Assembly: GCA_947311845.1 (NCBI GenBank)
Contig: CAMZMU010000081.1
Location: 7,151,045-7,215,044, forward strand
DNA from: Poa pratensis
Lineage: Eukaryota > Streptophyta > Magnoliopsida > Poales > Poaceae
Reading direction: 5' to 3'
Length of the DNA stretch: 64,000 nt
Part shown: positions 34,855-45,831 of the stretch, piece after piece
Layout of the letters: every line of letters begins with the position of its first letter
How positions within the stretch are numbered: position 1 is the first letter of the stretch
The notes under the pieces: model-generated
Database searches by the model: none
Told to the model about the DNA's origin: nothing
Seen by the model: the letters and a program-made list of their open reading frames with translations, nothing else
Program-made: the position numbers and the translations under genes

Positions 34855-34861
34855 TTTTATA
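34855..34861 (-). promoter_or_regulatory. TATA box of the F-box gene
   Basis: Minus-strand ATATAAAACC lies about 92 bp upstream of the ATG at 34764. The Helitron-like element begins only about 20 bp further upstream, so all distal promoter sequence comes from that insertion. Confidence 0.5.
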
Positions 34862-34882
34862 TTCTCATGATTCATGAAACTA

Positions 34883-36673
34883 TCTCTACTATATATATGT
34901 GTTCAGGTGATGGTACGTTTTTTAAATTCCCGATTCTACCTCTGCGCCGCTAGGCTTAGTTAGAAAATATTACACGTTATGCCACCGTCAAGTCATATAT
35001 CGGTTCGGTATCTCCATTGACGCGAGCTATCTCTGCGGCGTGGCGCACCACCATCCACCAATCGCGCCGACCCGACACCCCATCCAGCTAGCCGGCATCA
35101 CCGGTTCGCTACGAAGAAACTCTGCTCCACGAGCTTGCCGGGCGTCGCATCAGGCGGCGTTCTCGGCGTGGAGCTCGCCGACTCTGCGCTATGACGGGCC
35201 GCGCCGACGGCGCCTGTGCCCTGGTATACTCAGCCTTCCCTAGCAGCACACGGTGCTCCCCGCGAACAAATGGCGGCGGGAGCTTCAAGATCGACGGCGG
35301 CAGCACATCTGGGGCGGCCGGAGTAGGTGAGGACATGTCGTCTCTTCCCCCTCTCCGATCTCTCGGTCCACGTGATTCTGATATGATGAGTCGATTATGG
35401 ATTAGATGCTTCTCGGGCAGGTGCTGACGATTTCCTTGGACTGGCCCTCGGCTTCGATCCGTAGCTGGTCTACTCGAGGACGCGCCTCCGCCTCCTTGCA
35501 GCCCCATCGGCTGGGCTGGCGCTGGCCCGGTCTGGTGTGTACGGTGGTTTTTCGAGACGACCTCCCCACTGCGCCAGCCAATTTCGAGTTGTTCTTCCAC
35601 AGCAAGCTCTGCCTGGTGAGTTACTTCGGTTACTGTAACTGTAAAAATAGACTCAATTCGGGCGCTGGCCTGTTTGGGCTTAATTTCTTTTTCTGAAAAA
35701 AATGCAGGTATGTTGGACACGAGGAGGGAGACTGAACAGCGGGCACAACGCCTTGAAGAAGTCCAGGTTGCTATGCTGCTCCGAATTTGCATCTGCTAGA
35801 CTGGTATTCACTGATTGTTGGTTGATGCCCATCGTGAATTTGCTTCTGCCTCAAACAATAGTCCATTAATCGGTAATCTGCTCTGCTTTCAAGACAGCCA
35901 TGATGATATTTAAGTTGAAACAATGCTATTATTAGTATCGTGTAATTGTTTGTTCCTTACCTTTGTCCTTGATTTGGTAAGAAAAATTTAAAGAAAGGTA
36001 TTGCTGTTGGGAACACACAAGGCCTGGTTAATAGAGGAAAGAAATGTATCAAAATGACAGAATATTGCTGACTGCAATTATTGATCAATATGGATCATCT
36101 TGCACTTAATTTTTAATGGTAATATTGCCAACAATGTACATGTATTTATTATTTTGTCATGATTAATATAGAGCCGCTGGATTCTTTTTATGACAAGGGC
36201 AACAAGGTAGATACTATAGTGGAACCATTTGTCTTACCGCTCAACAAACACATCCTACGTTTAGAATTCATAGAATTTATATCTTGTTTAAACTTGGAGG
36301 GTGTATATGAGATAATAGTCTCTTGTTTTCAGTCCCTCTCTTTTTGTTGACTCGTTATTTCATTTAAGCACAAGTTTAGTTTTAACTGCTTGAGGTTCCT
36401 CCAAGTTGAGATTGATTTGGTTGTGGATCAGATAAATTTGGTTCAAAAATATGTATGTTACTTTTGGATAACCCATAATGTATACAAAGAAGATTAGAAA
36501 GTAAGTTGTGATTGACAGGATTATTGCATATAATGGGACATGTAAGAGAATTGAAATCTTGGAGAAAGCCAACATAATTCTAAAACGATGATAGAACCAA
36601 ATCGGAGTTTACTTCAAACATAATATGTTTGATTTATTTTATACCCGTTGCAACGCACGGGTATTTTGCTAGT
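34883..36673 (+). mobile_element. Helitron-like non-autonomous element (putative)
   Basis: The right end has the Helitron signature: hairpin CCCGTTGCAACGCACGGG (7-bp stem with one bulge) followed by TATTTTG and CTAGT at 36669-36673. A plausible left end is TCTCTACTATATATATG preceded by A at 34882. Neither terminal repeats nor a target duplication is expected. The base after CTAGT is A rather than the usual T, a point against. The interior has a GC-rich exon-like block (35040-35760) with no product I can name, consistent with gene-fragment capture, then AT-rich sequence. No Rep/helicase. Confidence 0.45.
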
Positions 36674-38345
36674 ATGGACTAGGATTCTAAGTCATGAACG
36701 CGACACAAAATTGGCTAACTGCGCCACGGTTCGTCGTTGAGGCCGACTTTATTTGGGCCATGTTCGGTTCTCCATACCCCCCCCCCCCCCCCACCCCATC
36801 TCAACCGTTCGCTGAAAACGGTAGCGCTAACAAAAGGAGCAAATGCTGGGTGCGCCTATACATCGCCGGTAGGCGGCGCACCGCGCTAGCACCGCATGAA
36901 GGTCGCCCGCTAACGGGCCGGCACATTCGGCGAGTCTTTATTTTTTTTGTTTTCTCTTATGTTTTTTCATTTATTTATTTTTTGCTTGTTTCTCTATTGT
37001 TATGTACGTTTCTTTTCTGTTTTACTTTTGTTTTATTTTCTTTTAGTTTCACTTTTTTGATTTATGAGAAAACGACTTTGAAATTAAACTTTCTATCAAA
37101 ATATGAACGTTTTCAAATTTTGGCCATTTTCAAAATTGCATTTTTTCAAAAAAAAATCAAAATGAAATAATTTCAAATTTGAATTTTTTTCGAAAATGAA
37201 CATATTTTGAATTTCAACAATTTTTAGAAAATGAACGAATTTCAAAAATGGAAAAATTTTGAATTTGAAAATTTACAAAAATGAAACAAATTCGTTTTTG
37301 ATTTTTTTAGAAAATGGAAAAGTTTCGAATTTGAACAATTTTCGAAAATGATCAAATTTCGAATTTGAACAATTTTCGAAAATTAACAAATTTCAAATTC
37401 GAACAATTTTCGAAAATTAACAAATTTCAAATTCGAACAATTTTCAAAAAATGAACAAATTTCAAATTTGAACAATTTTTGAATTTAAATTTTTCATATG
37501 AAAAATAAAAATAAGAAACGAAAAGGAAAGGAAATCAGAAGAAAAAAACAGAAACAAAAAACGAAAATGAAAAAACGGAGAAGAAAAAAGAAAAAAAAGC
37601 GAAATAGCCCGGCCCAGCCGCGGCACGCTTTAGGCGGCGCGGCCATCTAGCGCCGCTGTTGGGCAATATATGGGATTTATTTGCCACCTTTTGCGGCGCG
37701 GGAGGCTCACGCCGCACTGGGCCAGCCAAGTTCGCGTGTTTTTTTTCTTTTTTTCTCTTTTTTCTGTTTTCTGTTTCTTTTTAAAATGTGCTTTTTCGAA
37801 AATGTTTGTATTTTTATTTTTGTTCAAACTTGATAACTGTTCAAGTTTGAAATTTGTTCAAAATTGAAAATTGTTCAAATTTGAAAATTGTTCATATTAA
37901 AAAAAACTCATATTAAAAAATTGTTCAGATTCGAAAATTTGTTCAAACTTGAAATTTGTTTGAACTTGAAAAATTGTTCAAAAATTAAAAAAAATAAATT
38001 TGAAATTGTTCATATTTGAAATTTGTTTAGATTCAAAAATTGTTCATATTCGAAAATTTGTTCAGATTAACAATTTGTTCAAACTTGAAAATTATTCATA
38101 TTAAAAATTTGTTCATATCAGTCATCCGAGATGGGCCTTCGAAAGTCGGCCCAAGTAGGGCACGCGCGCAGGAATGGGTGCGCGGCGTCCGCGCGTCTCG
38201 CCGCTTAGACCGGCAAATAGGAGCTCCCCCATCAGATATAGTTTTAAAGATCTCGACACGGATAGTCAAAAGTGAAACGGTTCGTATGTTGAACGAGCAG
38301 ATCTCAAGATATTTCGTTTTAAATTTTGGTTAAAAAATTTAAAGG
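36674..38345. repeat. Low-complexity region with 34-bp repeats
   Basis: Contains a C run (about 36777-36793), then long AT-rich tracts. At about 37318-37485 a 34-bp unit, AAATTTCGAATTTGAACAAT plus TTTCGAAAATGATC, repeats about five times. 37840-38120 carries the complementary-style pattern TTGTTCAAATTTGAAAATT, so the two halves around the GC-rich centre (37605-37735) are roughly inverted. Probably the interior of a large DNA transposon; no transposase frame seen. Confidence 0.55.
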
Positions 38346-39679
38346 GAAAACTATACTCCCACCTCCATGTCTCTTTCTTTCTCATCCTTTTTTCCACTTT
38401 TATTCTCGTTGCGACACTTAGCGAATATGTAGACAAACGTGAGGGGTAGCACCAAGTAGAAGACGACAATTGGGGCAACGAGAGTGAACACGTGGTGACC
38501 TTCGCAAGGGTTTCCCTTTTCTAGTGATTGCCTCGCTAAAAATCATGTCAACCGGGAGCGGTAATTTCTATTTCACGCCGCATGAGCTTGTCCTATGGGC
38601 CTGGCCTGTTAGCGACCAAGGAGGACGACTGAAGATGCAACAAATACGGGTGGTGGTCATCGGAGACGAAGAAGACGAGGTGCATGCGATAACCTCACTG
38701 GAGTCGGGGACGACACGGCTGGCCGCAACATCGTTGGTAGAGACGAGTAAAGCACCTTATTGTAGTCGGTGACGATTTGTTGCTTGCCGCAGCGGCACGA
38801 ATGGAGGTGAGGAATAGACTTAGCAGGGGGTCCGGTGCGGGGAGCTCGTCCGCGACGAGTTTTTAGGGTTTGGGGTGCAGTGGTGGTTCGTTGACGCCGG
38901 TGAAGGTGGATTTAAAGGGAGGGTCTTGGCGGCGGGGCTAGAGTAAGACGAAAAGATGAGGCGGGAGCTTGGCCGGCCGAAGGTGGCGGGATAAGGCGGT
39001 TAGGCGAGACACGGTGGCAGTGGATCGATGACCAGCATATGGCGACGGTGGCAGTTGCCGTGGTGCAACAGGAACACCTAGTTGGGGAGGTCCTATACGG
39101 CGCCTACTGCGTCCCTATGGACGCAACCACTGAAACGAAGTATAAATGCTCCAGACCAAGAAACTCGACATGGCACGATCGGTTTGTTTTTTCTTGTTCG
39201 CATATTTTTTTATTATTGGCTTGGGATGAAACTGTTCATTTTTTGTTAATTGTAAAATAAATTGTGAAATAAAAAGTTTCTAGATCTTAAATGATCACCA
39301 TTTAGAAAATATTCATGAATTATACAAAGTTTATGAATTTATAAAAATGTTCCTAAATTTGAAAAAACATAATTTGTCAAAGTACATGAAATTGAAAAAA
39401 TTCATGAATTGAAAAATGGATGTTAATGAGTTTATAAATATATTGGTAGATTCGAAAAAATATTCACAAATTTAAAATCGAAAAGAAAAACGAAACACCA
39501 TTACTAGCAGAAGAAGGAACCAAAAAAGGAAAAATAAACCAATAAAAAGACAAGCTAGAAGCTTCTAGCAACTTCCGAAACAACATGTGGACCGCCCACT
39601 TGAACAATGTAACGCTGGGATGCTATGAGTTGCGTCCATAACGAATTCAATGGACGTCATCTATGAATCATTGAGCTCC
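38346..39679. other. No supportable gene
   Basis: A GC-richer patch at 38590-39010 gives only short low-complexity frames; 39280-39520 is AT-rich repeat debris (ATTCATGAATT-type motifs). Confidence 0.35.
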
Positions 39680-40105
39680 CTATAGGACGAGGAAATATCT
39701 TGTGCTCCCACCTCCTATATGGTGTTCCTCGTGCTACCGCTAATGGTGCTCCCCGTTTTACCGCTAAGAAAGACAATTCTACATGTTTCAAAAATTGTAC
39801 GAAAAATTGTGAATGTTCACAACCTATGTTTGTACAACCATCCAAAATTTCAGCTCCAATCAGTGGTGTCACAAAGAGACAAAAGCAAAAAAAATATGAC
39901 ACTATTCATGTCAGATTTGTCTTTTTATTTCTCAAAATGCATTTATAATTTGGAGCTGAAATGTTTGGAGGTGGTACAAATATACGTTGTGAATATCCAC
40001 AATTGTTCTTAGAATTTTTTGAGACATTTAAAGATGTTTTTCTTGGTTATAGTATGGGGAGCACCGTAAGAGGCGGGAGCACTAGATATCTTCTCCCTAC
40101 AGGAC
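39680..40105. repeat. Long foldback (inverted repeat), arms about 160 bp
   Basis: The left arm (about 39680-39855: CCCTATAGGAC, ATATCTTGTGCTCCCACCTC, GGTGCTCCCC, ACATGTTTCAAAAATT, CATCCAAAATTTCAGCTCCA) matches the inverse of the right arm (about 39950-40105: TTTGGAGCTGAAATGTTTGG through GGGGAGCACCG, GGCGGGAGCACTAGATATC, CCCTACAGGAC) at roughly 75-80% by eye, around a loop of about 95 bp. It is a MITE-like or foldback element; a transcript would form a long hairpin. Confidence 0.75.
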
Positions 40106-40850
40106 ACTCACTGCCTCTGGAACGGAGGCAACGCCTGAAGCGCTAGTCTTCATGGGTAGGGCCCAGGTAAGGACAGTGCTGAGCGTCCCCGGGATTAAAC
40201 CTCCCCATCCCCGGTTCCTCCTACCAACATGTGTCCCCTTTTCTTTCTAAATCCCGATTTTGCTTCTATGTAGCAAAAAAAATCCTATTTTTGCTTTTAT
40301 GTAACAAAAAACGGTTCGTACTCAAAACAGAAGAAGAAAAGACTGACCTCATCGGAGACTGATGAGGGTTAGGTCCCGATCTTCACGGATTTTGGGCGGA
40401 TGAACGATGAACACGAAGAACACAAAAGGAGAAAGTCACAAATAAGATAACTAGCAAATCAACACAGACGAAATCAACCGGTAACAAATCCCCAATGGCA
40501 GCCCCGATTCTCAATCTCCAAACAACCTTACTCTTAGGATTGTTTCTCTTGCCGGTCAACCCAACCGGTCCAATCTAGTCACTCAAAGAGGAATGATTGG
40601 CAAATAATCTCAACTACAAGAAGAGGTCTTGAATCCACATGGGGATCTTCTCCACTAGGGGAGGCCTTGATTTATCTCCATAGGAGGCAACACCAACATG
40701 GGTGAAAAAGGAGCAAAGCTCAACTCAAGTCTAACCCTAGATCTGAGGTAGCAGGCACTTATTTATAGTCTAGAACGAAGGGGTAGGTGAGAGGATAAGG
40801 TTACATGACCCACAGGTCCACAAAGCGCGCAGGTTGGCGCGACGGCTGGC
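40106..40850 (-). repeat. LTR-like promoter sequence next to a gag fragment
   Basis: Read on the minus strand, 40800-40370 contains GACTATAAATAAGTGCC (a TATA box, about 40760) and a leader-like segment (CTCAACTCAAGTCTAACCC on the plus strand). Its position directly after the gag-like fragment suggests a rearranged or truncated gypsy-type element; neither LTR end could be fixed. Confidence 0.35.
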
Positions 40851-41360
40851 CTATCCGGGCTTGGACCGGCATCGGTCAGGGGCAGGCCAGCCACTTCTGG
40901 CACTTGGATAGCCTAGGCTGGGCTGAGCCGGCATCGGGTGTCGAGGAGACCGGCGGCGTCTGGTTCTTGGCCAGCCTGGCCGGGTTAGGACCGGCCTCGG
41001 GTGTCGAGGAGGCCGGCGGCTTCGGGTGCTTGGCCGGCCTAGGCCGGGCTGAGCCGGCCTCAGGTGTCTTGAAGGCAGGCGGTGTCTGGTGCATGGCCAG
41101 CCTAGGCCGGGCTGGGTCGTCCTGGCCGGGCTGCCAGGCTCCTCCTTCGTCTTCATCTTCTTGACTTGCCTCTTGACCATCTTGGCCATCTTGATCAACA
41201 CATTTTCTCGGAGGTCTTCAAGACCGTTATACCTGAGCACACACAAGGTATCGGAATGAAGTAGCAAACCATTCAAGAGAGTGTCAAGATCACACATAGA
41301 CAGGAGCGAATTCACCTTAGCATGGATGGCTTTGACTCTTGCTCTTGTCATTGGACCACT
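40851..41360 (-). pseudogene. Gypsy gag-like fragment with 21-residue repeats
   Basis: Minus strand from about 41351: MTRARVKAIHAKVNSLLSMC, LDTLLNGLLLHSDTLCVLRY, the typical 'TRARVKALH..VN.LL' motif found in grass gypsy gag-region ORFs. After KRQVKKMKTKEEPGS a Pro-rich repetitive tail follows to 40851. The tail comes from a 63-bp repeat present three times (CCGG cores at 40928, 40991, 41054), i.e. exactly 21 codons per unit. No pol follows. Confidence 0.6.
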
Positions 41361-41399
41361 TGTTGAAGGAGCCGTGGGTTGGGCTACATCAAAGACCTC

Positions 41400-41740
41400 G
41401 CCCGAGATCTTGTAGCAACAAAAATGTGGTACTGTAGCAAAATCGACTTCGCTGGAGACATCGACGAAAACCTCGCCGGAGACATTGTAGCAAAATCTTT
41501 GTACTATTGTAGCAAAAACACATAACTACAATAGCAAAAAATTGTTATACTGCAGCAGTATACCAAAAAATTCTTCCGGTGAGGTCCTCCGATGAGACTT
41601 ATGATGCAAAATAGCAGAACAAATTGTAGCAAAAAAAATTCTTCTTGTAATGCAAATTCATAGAACATATGGTGCAAAAATACAGACTATTGTAGCAAAA
41701 AAAATTCTTTGCATGATCTGGTAGCGCCGACAAATTTCAT
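41400..41740. repeat. Cluster of TTGTAGCAAAA motifs
   Basis: TGTAGCAA(A) or close variants recur about nine times between 41412 and 41705, as in the subterminal regions of large DNA transposons. No terminal inverted repeat could be matched. Confidence 0.55.
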
Positions 41741-41807
41741 TGGAAGCACCACCCGCCCTCTACGGCAGCACCTCCGCACACCGCTGGCAGCAATGGAGAT
41801 CACTGAT

Positions 41808-42049
41808 GGTAGCACCGCCGTGTCACATTGGTAGCACCACGCATGTGCGCTGGGAGCACCATCGTGCCACCATGGCAGCACCGCCGCGTCACCCTGGTAG
41901 CACCACGCTTGTGTTCTGGGAGCACCGCCGTGCCGCCATGGCAGGACCACCATGTCATGTTGGTAGCACCGTCGTGCCGCCATGGTAGCATCGCGTCTGT
42001 GCGCGGGTAGCACCGTCATGCCACCTTGGTAGCACCGCGCATGTGTGGT
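41808..42049. repeat. 22-bp minisatellite, 11 units without a gap
   Basis: Eleven consecutive 22-bp units of the form GGTAGCACCGCCGTGCCGCC plus AT occupy exactly 242 bp. Two subtypes are interleaved: CGCCGTGCC-type, and CACGCATGTG-type at units 2, 5, 9 and 11. 22 is not a multiple of three, so a protein-coding role is unlikely although long frames are open. Confidence 0.95.
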
Positions 42050-42144
42050 GGCAGCGGCTGATTGTTGCTGCTTCAACAGCCCGTTGGGAAACCCCAAGAG
42101 GAAGGTATGATGCAACGTAGCAGAGGTATGGTGGGAAACAGTAG

Positions 42145-43399
42145 AAACGGTGTTTTCATCAGTGTAAAAGAATGGACCGGGGTCCACAGTTAACTAGTGG
42201 TGTCTCTCTATAAAACAGATAAACATACATGCTGGGTAAACAAATTACACCTAGGCAATTGACAAATTGTGAGGGCATGACAATGCTATCATGACAACCT
42301 ATAGTTCAGTATTTAATTGGGCATTACAACAAAATACATAGACCACTTTCTAGCTGCATCTATGACTAATAATTCATCCCGGGATCGCTGTCCAGCATAT
42401 CACCCAAAAGTATTAAGTTCACTATAGTATTTAATTGGGCAAGCAACAGATAATTGCAATAAGCAAAAGTGTGTAATGTAAGCAATGCATATAACACGGA
42501 GAAATAGCACCGCAGTTTTCTCCCTAGTGGCAACAACACATCCATGTTCTTAGACGTTTCAGTCACTCGTGCCCAGACTGACAGGAGGCATGAACCCACT
42601 ATCTAGCATAAATACCCCTCTTGGAGACACTAGCAACTACTTGGTCAAAGCAACCACTAGCATCGGAGAGCATGTAAGATCATAAATAAAACATATAGAT
42701 AAGTAGATAAACAAACTTGACCATAACTTCACAATTCATTGGATCCCAGCAAACACAACATCTAGCATTACATAAAAATGATCTTGATCATGTTAAGCAG
42801 CTCACAAGATCTAAACATGGTAGCACAAGAAGAAGAGACCACCATCGAGCTACTGCTATGGACCCATAGTCCAATGGTAGACTACTCACGCATCACTCCG
42901 GAGGCAGACATGGTGGTGTATAGCCCTCCGGTGATGATCTCCCCCTCCGGCAGAATGCCGGGAAGAGCTTCAGAACCCTCCCGAAGTAGGGTTGGCGGCA
43001 ACTTAGGGTTTTCGGGGCGTAGAGAATATATAGGCGAAGAGGCGGCGCAGGAGGGCACCTGGGGGCCCAGACGACCCCCACGCGTGGGCCCACCTCTGGC
43101 CGTGCCTGGGTGGCGTCTGGCCACTCAGGGTCACCTCCCTGGCTTCCCTTTGGACTCCGTCTTCGTATCTTCATAAAAATACCCTCCGTGAAATTTTGTC
43201 CAATTCTGAGAATATTTCTCGACTAGCTTTTCTGAACCAAAAAGACATTCGAAATAGGAACTGGCACTGTGGCATCTTGTTAATAGGTCAGTTCCAAAAA
43301 AATGCATAAAAATGATATAAACTATAAATAAAACATGCATCATTTGATATAAAACAAGCATGGAACATCAAAAATTATAGATACGCTTGAGACGTATCA
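42145..43399 (-). repeat. Truncated gypsy LTR (minus orientation)
   Basis: The minus-strand start TGATACGTCTCAAGCGTATC at 43399 has the form of a Triticeae gypsy LTR 5' end (compare TGATACGTCC at 63348). A TATA box (GCCTATATATTC, about 43025-43037) lies some 370 bp in. Sequence continues as LTR-like to about 42145, where the minisatellite-bearing repeat region begins. No matching second LTR, PBS or target duplication was found, so it is a remnant. Confidence 0.5.
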
Positions 43400-44535
43400 G
43401 CGACGCCACGAGCCCGGGCAGCACTGCGCCGGTGCGCCACCGTGCTCGCAGCATCCCCGGCCGGTCCCCTCACAGCAAAATTGGGTGCTCGAGGTGAGGA
43501 GGTCGCAGCCTGCACGGGGCCAAGGGCGACGCCGTTGGCTCGCGGGCGAGCTCGTCGACGCCGGTGGCCATGGCGGTAGGACCTTGATACCACGGCCATG
43601 GCTCCGAGGACATCGTGAGAGAGATTCCCGTGGGGTGGCCCGACCTCGGCCCTGAGGTCGAGATCAGCGGTGAGGAAGCTAAGAAAGGTAGAGGGACAGA
43701 CGGAAGTGTCTGTCATCACCGGAATAGGGGCGGAGGTGGCCGGCGGCGGTGACGACATGGCGTTGGAGTCATGTTCGTGTTTCTCTGGGAGGAGGCAAGC
43801 AAGTGAGAGGATAAGACGAAGGGAATGAGTGGTTGAGAGGACGAGAGTGAGCAGTCCACGGGGACACGCGTCGATCGCGGTAGGCGGAGGACGCGACGCG
43901 TAGGATCCTCTGGATGATTACAAGGCTTTTCCCCCAGGTAACTCCTACCGAACGCTCGCTATGGATCGGTTTGGTTTTTTCGTGATCCGCCGTTTTTGTT
44001 ATTGTTGTCTAAGGAAAAAGCCCTTTTTTTCCTAATTTTAAAATTTTAAAATAAAAAATCTGATTTTAAAGATGATCATAAATATATAAAATATCTAAAA
44101 AAACAAGACACTTAAGAATTTAAAAACAGTTAATGAATTTGGAAAAAAGTTCACGAATTTTTATTTAAAAAGTTCATCAAATTAAAAAATGTTCACAATT
44201 TAAAATAAGATGTTCATGAATTTTAAAACATCGTAGATTTCAAAAATATCATGAATTGAAAACTGTTCACAAAATTTAAAAAGTGCTCACAAAAGAATTG
44301 ACAATGTACATGAATTTTAAAATTAAAAACTGAATAGAAAAACAAACGGGAAAATAACCGAAAAGACTAGAAAAGGAGAAAAACATAAAATAGAATTGCT
44401 GGAAACTACTAGAAATTTCCCAAAACCAATCCAAAAACCACTCCGAAAGAAGACACACGTGGGTCAGCCCAGTTAATCTATCTATCCTAACGCTGAGAAA
44501 TATGTGCCGGTGCAACGGGCGTCATATAAGAATTA
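43400..44535. other. No supportable gene; GC-rich patch then AT-rich repeats
   Basis: 43400-43760 (minus) is open but low in complexity (MSSPPPATSAPIPVMTDTSV...), possibly a gene relic. 44030-44450 has TTCAC(A)AATTT-type repeats similar to 39280-39520 and 37840-38120. Confidence 0.35.
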
Positions 44536-44657
44536 CTCTCTCCGTCCCAAAATAAGTGTCTTAAATTTGCCAAAATATGAATGTATCTATACACGAAACA
44601 TGTTAGATACATTCATATTTGGATACATCCAAGAAACTTATTTTGGGACAGAGGGGG
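44536..44657 (+). mobile_element. Stowaway MITE
   Basis: 122 bp; ends CTCTCTCCGTCCC and inverse GGGACAGAGGGGG; TA at 44534-44535 and 44658-44659. It folds into a near-complete hairpin (GTATCTA..ATACATTCATATTTGG). Confidence 0.9.
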
Positions 44658-45831
44658 TACTTGTCAACCGAGTCAAATATTAATTTTTCTAATTGCTCAC
44701 GGTTATGAGTGGAGATTAATTCCGACTCCCGAGCCCCAGTGATCACTCTATTTTCAAAGTTTAAAAAATTATATTTTAAAGTTTCATAAAAAACTGAAAA
44801 AAAAATCTTGAATGTTTTCAATGTTGTATCCTACAATCGTGTAAAATCAAATACTTTGCATTTTGAGCAACACAAAAGTGACAAATGTATATATCTGAGT
44901 TTAGTAAACAATGCATGGTTCAAATCTCTTAAAAAAAATCTGAGTTTGGCACACTTGTAGTATACATCATGGAGAACTTGCCAGATTTTTTGAAAACTTG
45001 TAAATATAACTTTTGAATATTTTAAAATAGAGGGATCACTAAATCTCGGGAGTGAAAGTGACTTTTTTGTTATGTAGACCTTGATTCATTGTAGCTCTAT
45101 TTTTCTTCATGAGAGTTTTTTTTTCCGACTACTTTAGAGAAATATGGGCAGAACATCTACCTGGTTAAATAAAACGGAAAAACTAAAATACTAGCGAGGG
45201 GGTGTTGGATGGAATAAGCATATTGCATTATTTGTTTTTAAGGATACCCTGGCAGAGTAGCAGGTGTATTGGGATCATAGAAGAAAGGTCACAAGGCCAG
45301 GTTACAACCTCGTTACGACACATGAGCCATAACTGATGCCACGCGGACCTAAGCCGCAACACTAGCAAACGAACTACCCGAGCCTATGAAATCTGGTTTT
45401 GCCAAACATGCATGACACTGACTTTTCCACCTCAGCTTGTAAAGAGAAGTTGACGCATCACTTATGGTTTACCAACCACAAACCGGCATATATAAGTCAT
45501 GTTTCGCTTCAAGAAATAATCAGCCAGTTCTTATTTCTAGTCACTTTTTGTAAAACATTGAATCATAATAGTGGGTCAGTTTTTTTTTTTTTGGCTAGGG
45601 TATAATAGTGGGTCAGCTTGACGTAGTACATTACAATGGGAAAAGAAGATAAAAAATAACACTCCCTTTTACATTTTAAGAATCATCCGTAAATACAATG
45701 AATGAGTATACAATTACAAATCCATGCATGCATATTTATTTTTTCTTATTTTTTACGAATTATAAAATCTTGGACCCATGTACCGTACATGGTACATGCA
45801 TGGTATATACCTTTACTCGAGTTAATCATCT
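44658..45831. other. Gene-free AT-rich stretch downstream of the laccase gene
   Basis: Old AT-rich repeat (44750-45060) resembling 24530-24720, then nothing recognisable up to the laccase 3' end. Confidence 0.35.

Noticed and set aside
36777..36793. C17 run as a functional motif
   Set aside because: A simple homopolymer in repeat debris with no structural context.
41687..42187. Long minus-strand frame over the 22-bp repeats as a protein gene
   Set aside because: The 22-bp period shifts frame at each unit; several frames are open only because of composition.
43375..43758. Minus-strand 127-residue frame as a gene
   Set aside because: Low-complexity, overlaps the LTR boundary at 43399 and matches no family I recognise.
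44490..44520. Second Helitron-like end (GTGCCGGTGCAACGGGCG)
   Set aside because: No CTRRT terminus or stable hairpin follows.
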